Shown: positions 24,018 through 24,768 of the stretch, piece after piece
Layout of the letters: every line of letters starts with the position of its first letter
How positions within the stretch are numbered: the stretch's first letter is position 1
NCBI GenBank assembly: GCA_035461385.1
Contig: DATHVI010000127.1
Coordinates: 1 to 24,768, forward strand
Origin: DATHVI01 sp035461385
GTDB lineage: Bacteria > Actinomycetota > Thermoleophilia > Solirubrobacterales > 70-9
Direction: 5' to 3'
Length of the DNA: 24,768 nt
The notes under the pieces: model-generated
What the model saw: only the letters and a program-made list of their open reading frames with translations
Told to the model about the DNA's origin: nothing
The model's database searches: none
Program-made: the position numbers and the translations under genes

Positions 24018-24044
24018 CCGAGTAACCCGCTCGGATATCTTTCT
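24018..24044 (+). terminator. Possible terminator/promoter between coxG and sod
   Basis: CCGAG-TAACCCG-CTCGG (24018-24034) is followed by the T-rich ATATCTTTCT, a weak intrinsic-terminator shape after the cox operon. The same stretch contains TATCTT (24036-24041), a TAnnnT box about 36 nt before the sod ATG, so it may instead or also be the sod promoter. Confidence 0.35.
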
Positions 24045-24077
24045 GGGGTTCACCAAACCCGACGAAGGAGACCAGAG

Positions 24078-24683
24078 ATGCCCTACGAGGTCCCGGACCT
24101 TCCCTACGACTACGCCGCCCTCGAGCCCCACGTCGACGAAGCGACGATGCGGGTTCACCACGACAAGCACCACCAGGCCTACGTCGACAAGGCCAACGCC
24201 GCGCTCGAGGGAACCGAGTGGGCCGACAAGGACGTCGACGAGGTGCTCCGCAACCTCGACCAGCTTCCCGACGAGATCCGCACCGCGGTTCGTAACAACG
24301 GCGGCGGCCACTCGAACCACACCTTCTTCTGGCAGATCATGAGCCCCGACGGCGGCGGCGAGCCGGGCGGCGACCTGGCGACGGCGATCAACGACAAGTT
24401 CGGTTCGATCGACGCGTTCAAGGACGAGTTCAAGGCCGCCGGCGTCGGCCAGTTCGGCTCCGGCTGGGCGTGGCTCGTCCACGACGGCTCCGGCCTCGCG
24501 GTCGTCAGCACGCCGAACCAGGACACCCCGATCTCCGCCGGCCAGACGCCGCTGCTCGGCGTCGACGTCTGGGAGCACGCCTACTACCTCAAGTACCAGA
24601 ACAAGCGGCCCGACTACATCGACGCGTGGTGGAACGTCGTCAACTGGGACGAGGTCGCGAGCCGGTTCGCCGCGGCGAGCTGA
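24078..24683 (+). CDS. sodA: Superoxide dismutase, Mn-type (Fe/Mn family)
   Basis: The 201-residue enzyme converts superoxide to oxygen and hydrogen peroxide. Metal ligands are His27 (RVHHDKHHQAY), His81 (GGGHSNHTFFW), Asp163 and His167 (GVDVWEHAYYLKYQNKRPDY). The outer-sphere Gln is in the C-terminal domain (Gln148, PNQDTPIS) and Gly77 occupies the other position, the arrangement of Mn rather than Fe enzymes. No signal peptide, so cytoplasmic. GAAGGAG (24064-24070) lies 7 nt before the ATG, and a small GGGTT-CACCA-AACCC hairpin (24046-24060) is in the leader. It follows coxG by 82 bp and may be a separate unit. Confidence 0.96.
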   Translation: MPYEVPDLPYDYAALEPHVDEATMRVHHDKHHQAYVDKANAALEGTEWADKDVDEVLRNLDQLPDEIRTAVRNNGGGHSNHTFFWQIMSPDGGGEPGGDLATAINDKFGSIDAFKDEFKAAGVGQFGSGWAWLVHDGSGLAVVSTPNQDTPISAGQTPLLGVDVWEHAYYLKYQNKRPDYIDAWWNVVNWDEVASRFAAAS

Positions 24684-24768
24684 CGGACCGCACCGCGCCT
24701 GGCGACCCCACCCCGTGCAGGCGACCCCCGCACCGCGCCGGGTGAGGCGGATTTTGCATCGTGACGAT
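24684..24768. other. Intergenic tail with a 10-bp direct repeat
   Basis: GCACCGCGCC occurs at 24690-24699 and 24730-24739, and CGCCTG (24696-24701) can pair with CAGGCG (24718-24723) as a weak stem after sod. No gene start is seen before the window ends. Confidence 0.4.

Overview
The window is very GC-rich, densely packed DNA with many 1-14 nt gene overlaps, frequent GTG/TTG starts and several TAnnnT-type promoters placed about 7 nt before a start codon. Together with the gene content (form II CoxSLM, MOT1, PucR-type and GAF regulators, AbiEi/DUF559 protein) this suggests a high-GC actinomycetote, perhaps of the Thermoleophilia. The taxonomic placement is inference; no rRNA or tRNA gene is present to fix it.

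Layout. (1) 1-446: the 3' end of a DUF190 (PII-like) gene. (2) 501-4708, minus strand: an AmiC-like cytoplasmic ligand sensor, a short PucR-type regulator and acetyl-CoA synthetase in one row, with a MarR gene diverging at 4749. (3) 5314-8587, plus strand: FdhD sulfurtransferase, a SAM methyltransferase and a GH15 glycosidase. (4) 8592-10463, minus strand: a molybdate operon (HTH-TOBE regulator, MOT1 transporter, DUF6457 protein) preceded by a 154-bp multi-hairpin element at 10498-10651. (5) 10657-13272, minus strand: a large secreted putative esterase. (6) 13393-15778, minus strand: MoaA and an AcoR-like GAF regulator. (7) 15904-23995, plus strand: a molybdenum-hydroxylase operon (CoxS, CoxL, CoxM, CoxD, CoxE, MocA, CoxG), split by a minus-strand AbiEi/DUF559 nuclease-like gene. 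(8) 24078-24683: a Mn-type superoxide dismutase.

How it fits together. Most genes from 5.3 to 24 kb concern molybdenum: uptake (MOT1), sensing (TOBE regulator), pterin synthesis (MoaA), cofactor sulfuration (FdhD), cytidylylation (MocA), and insertion or membrane assembly (CoxD/E/G) for one hydroxylase (CoxSLM). The large subunit has an AIRGAGR active-site loop, so it is a form II enzyme whose substrate cannot be read from sequence; CO oxidation should not be assumed.

The most unusual points are: (a) a 985-bp cassette (19744-20728) with 27-bp terminal inverted repeats (22/27 identical) and palindromic ends around the DUF559 gene, placed exactly between coxM and coxD; (b) an in-frame TAG at codon 40 of an otherwise intact coxG; (c) the multi-hairpin element with a perfect 23-bp inverted repeat upstream of the molybdate operon; (d) the sensor/PucR/acs module.
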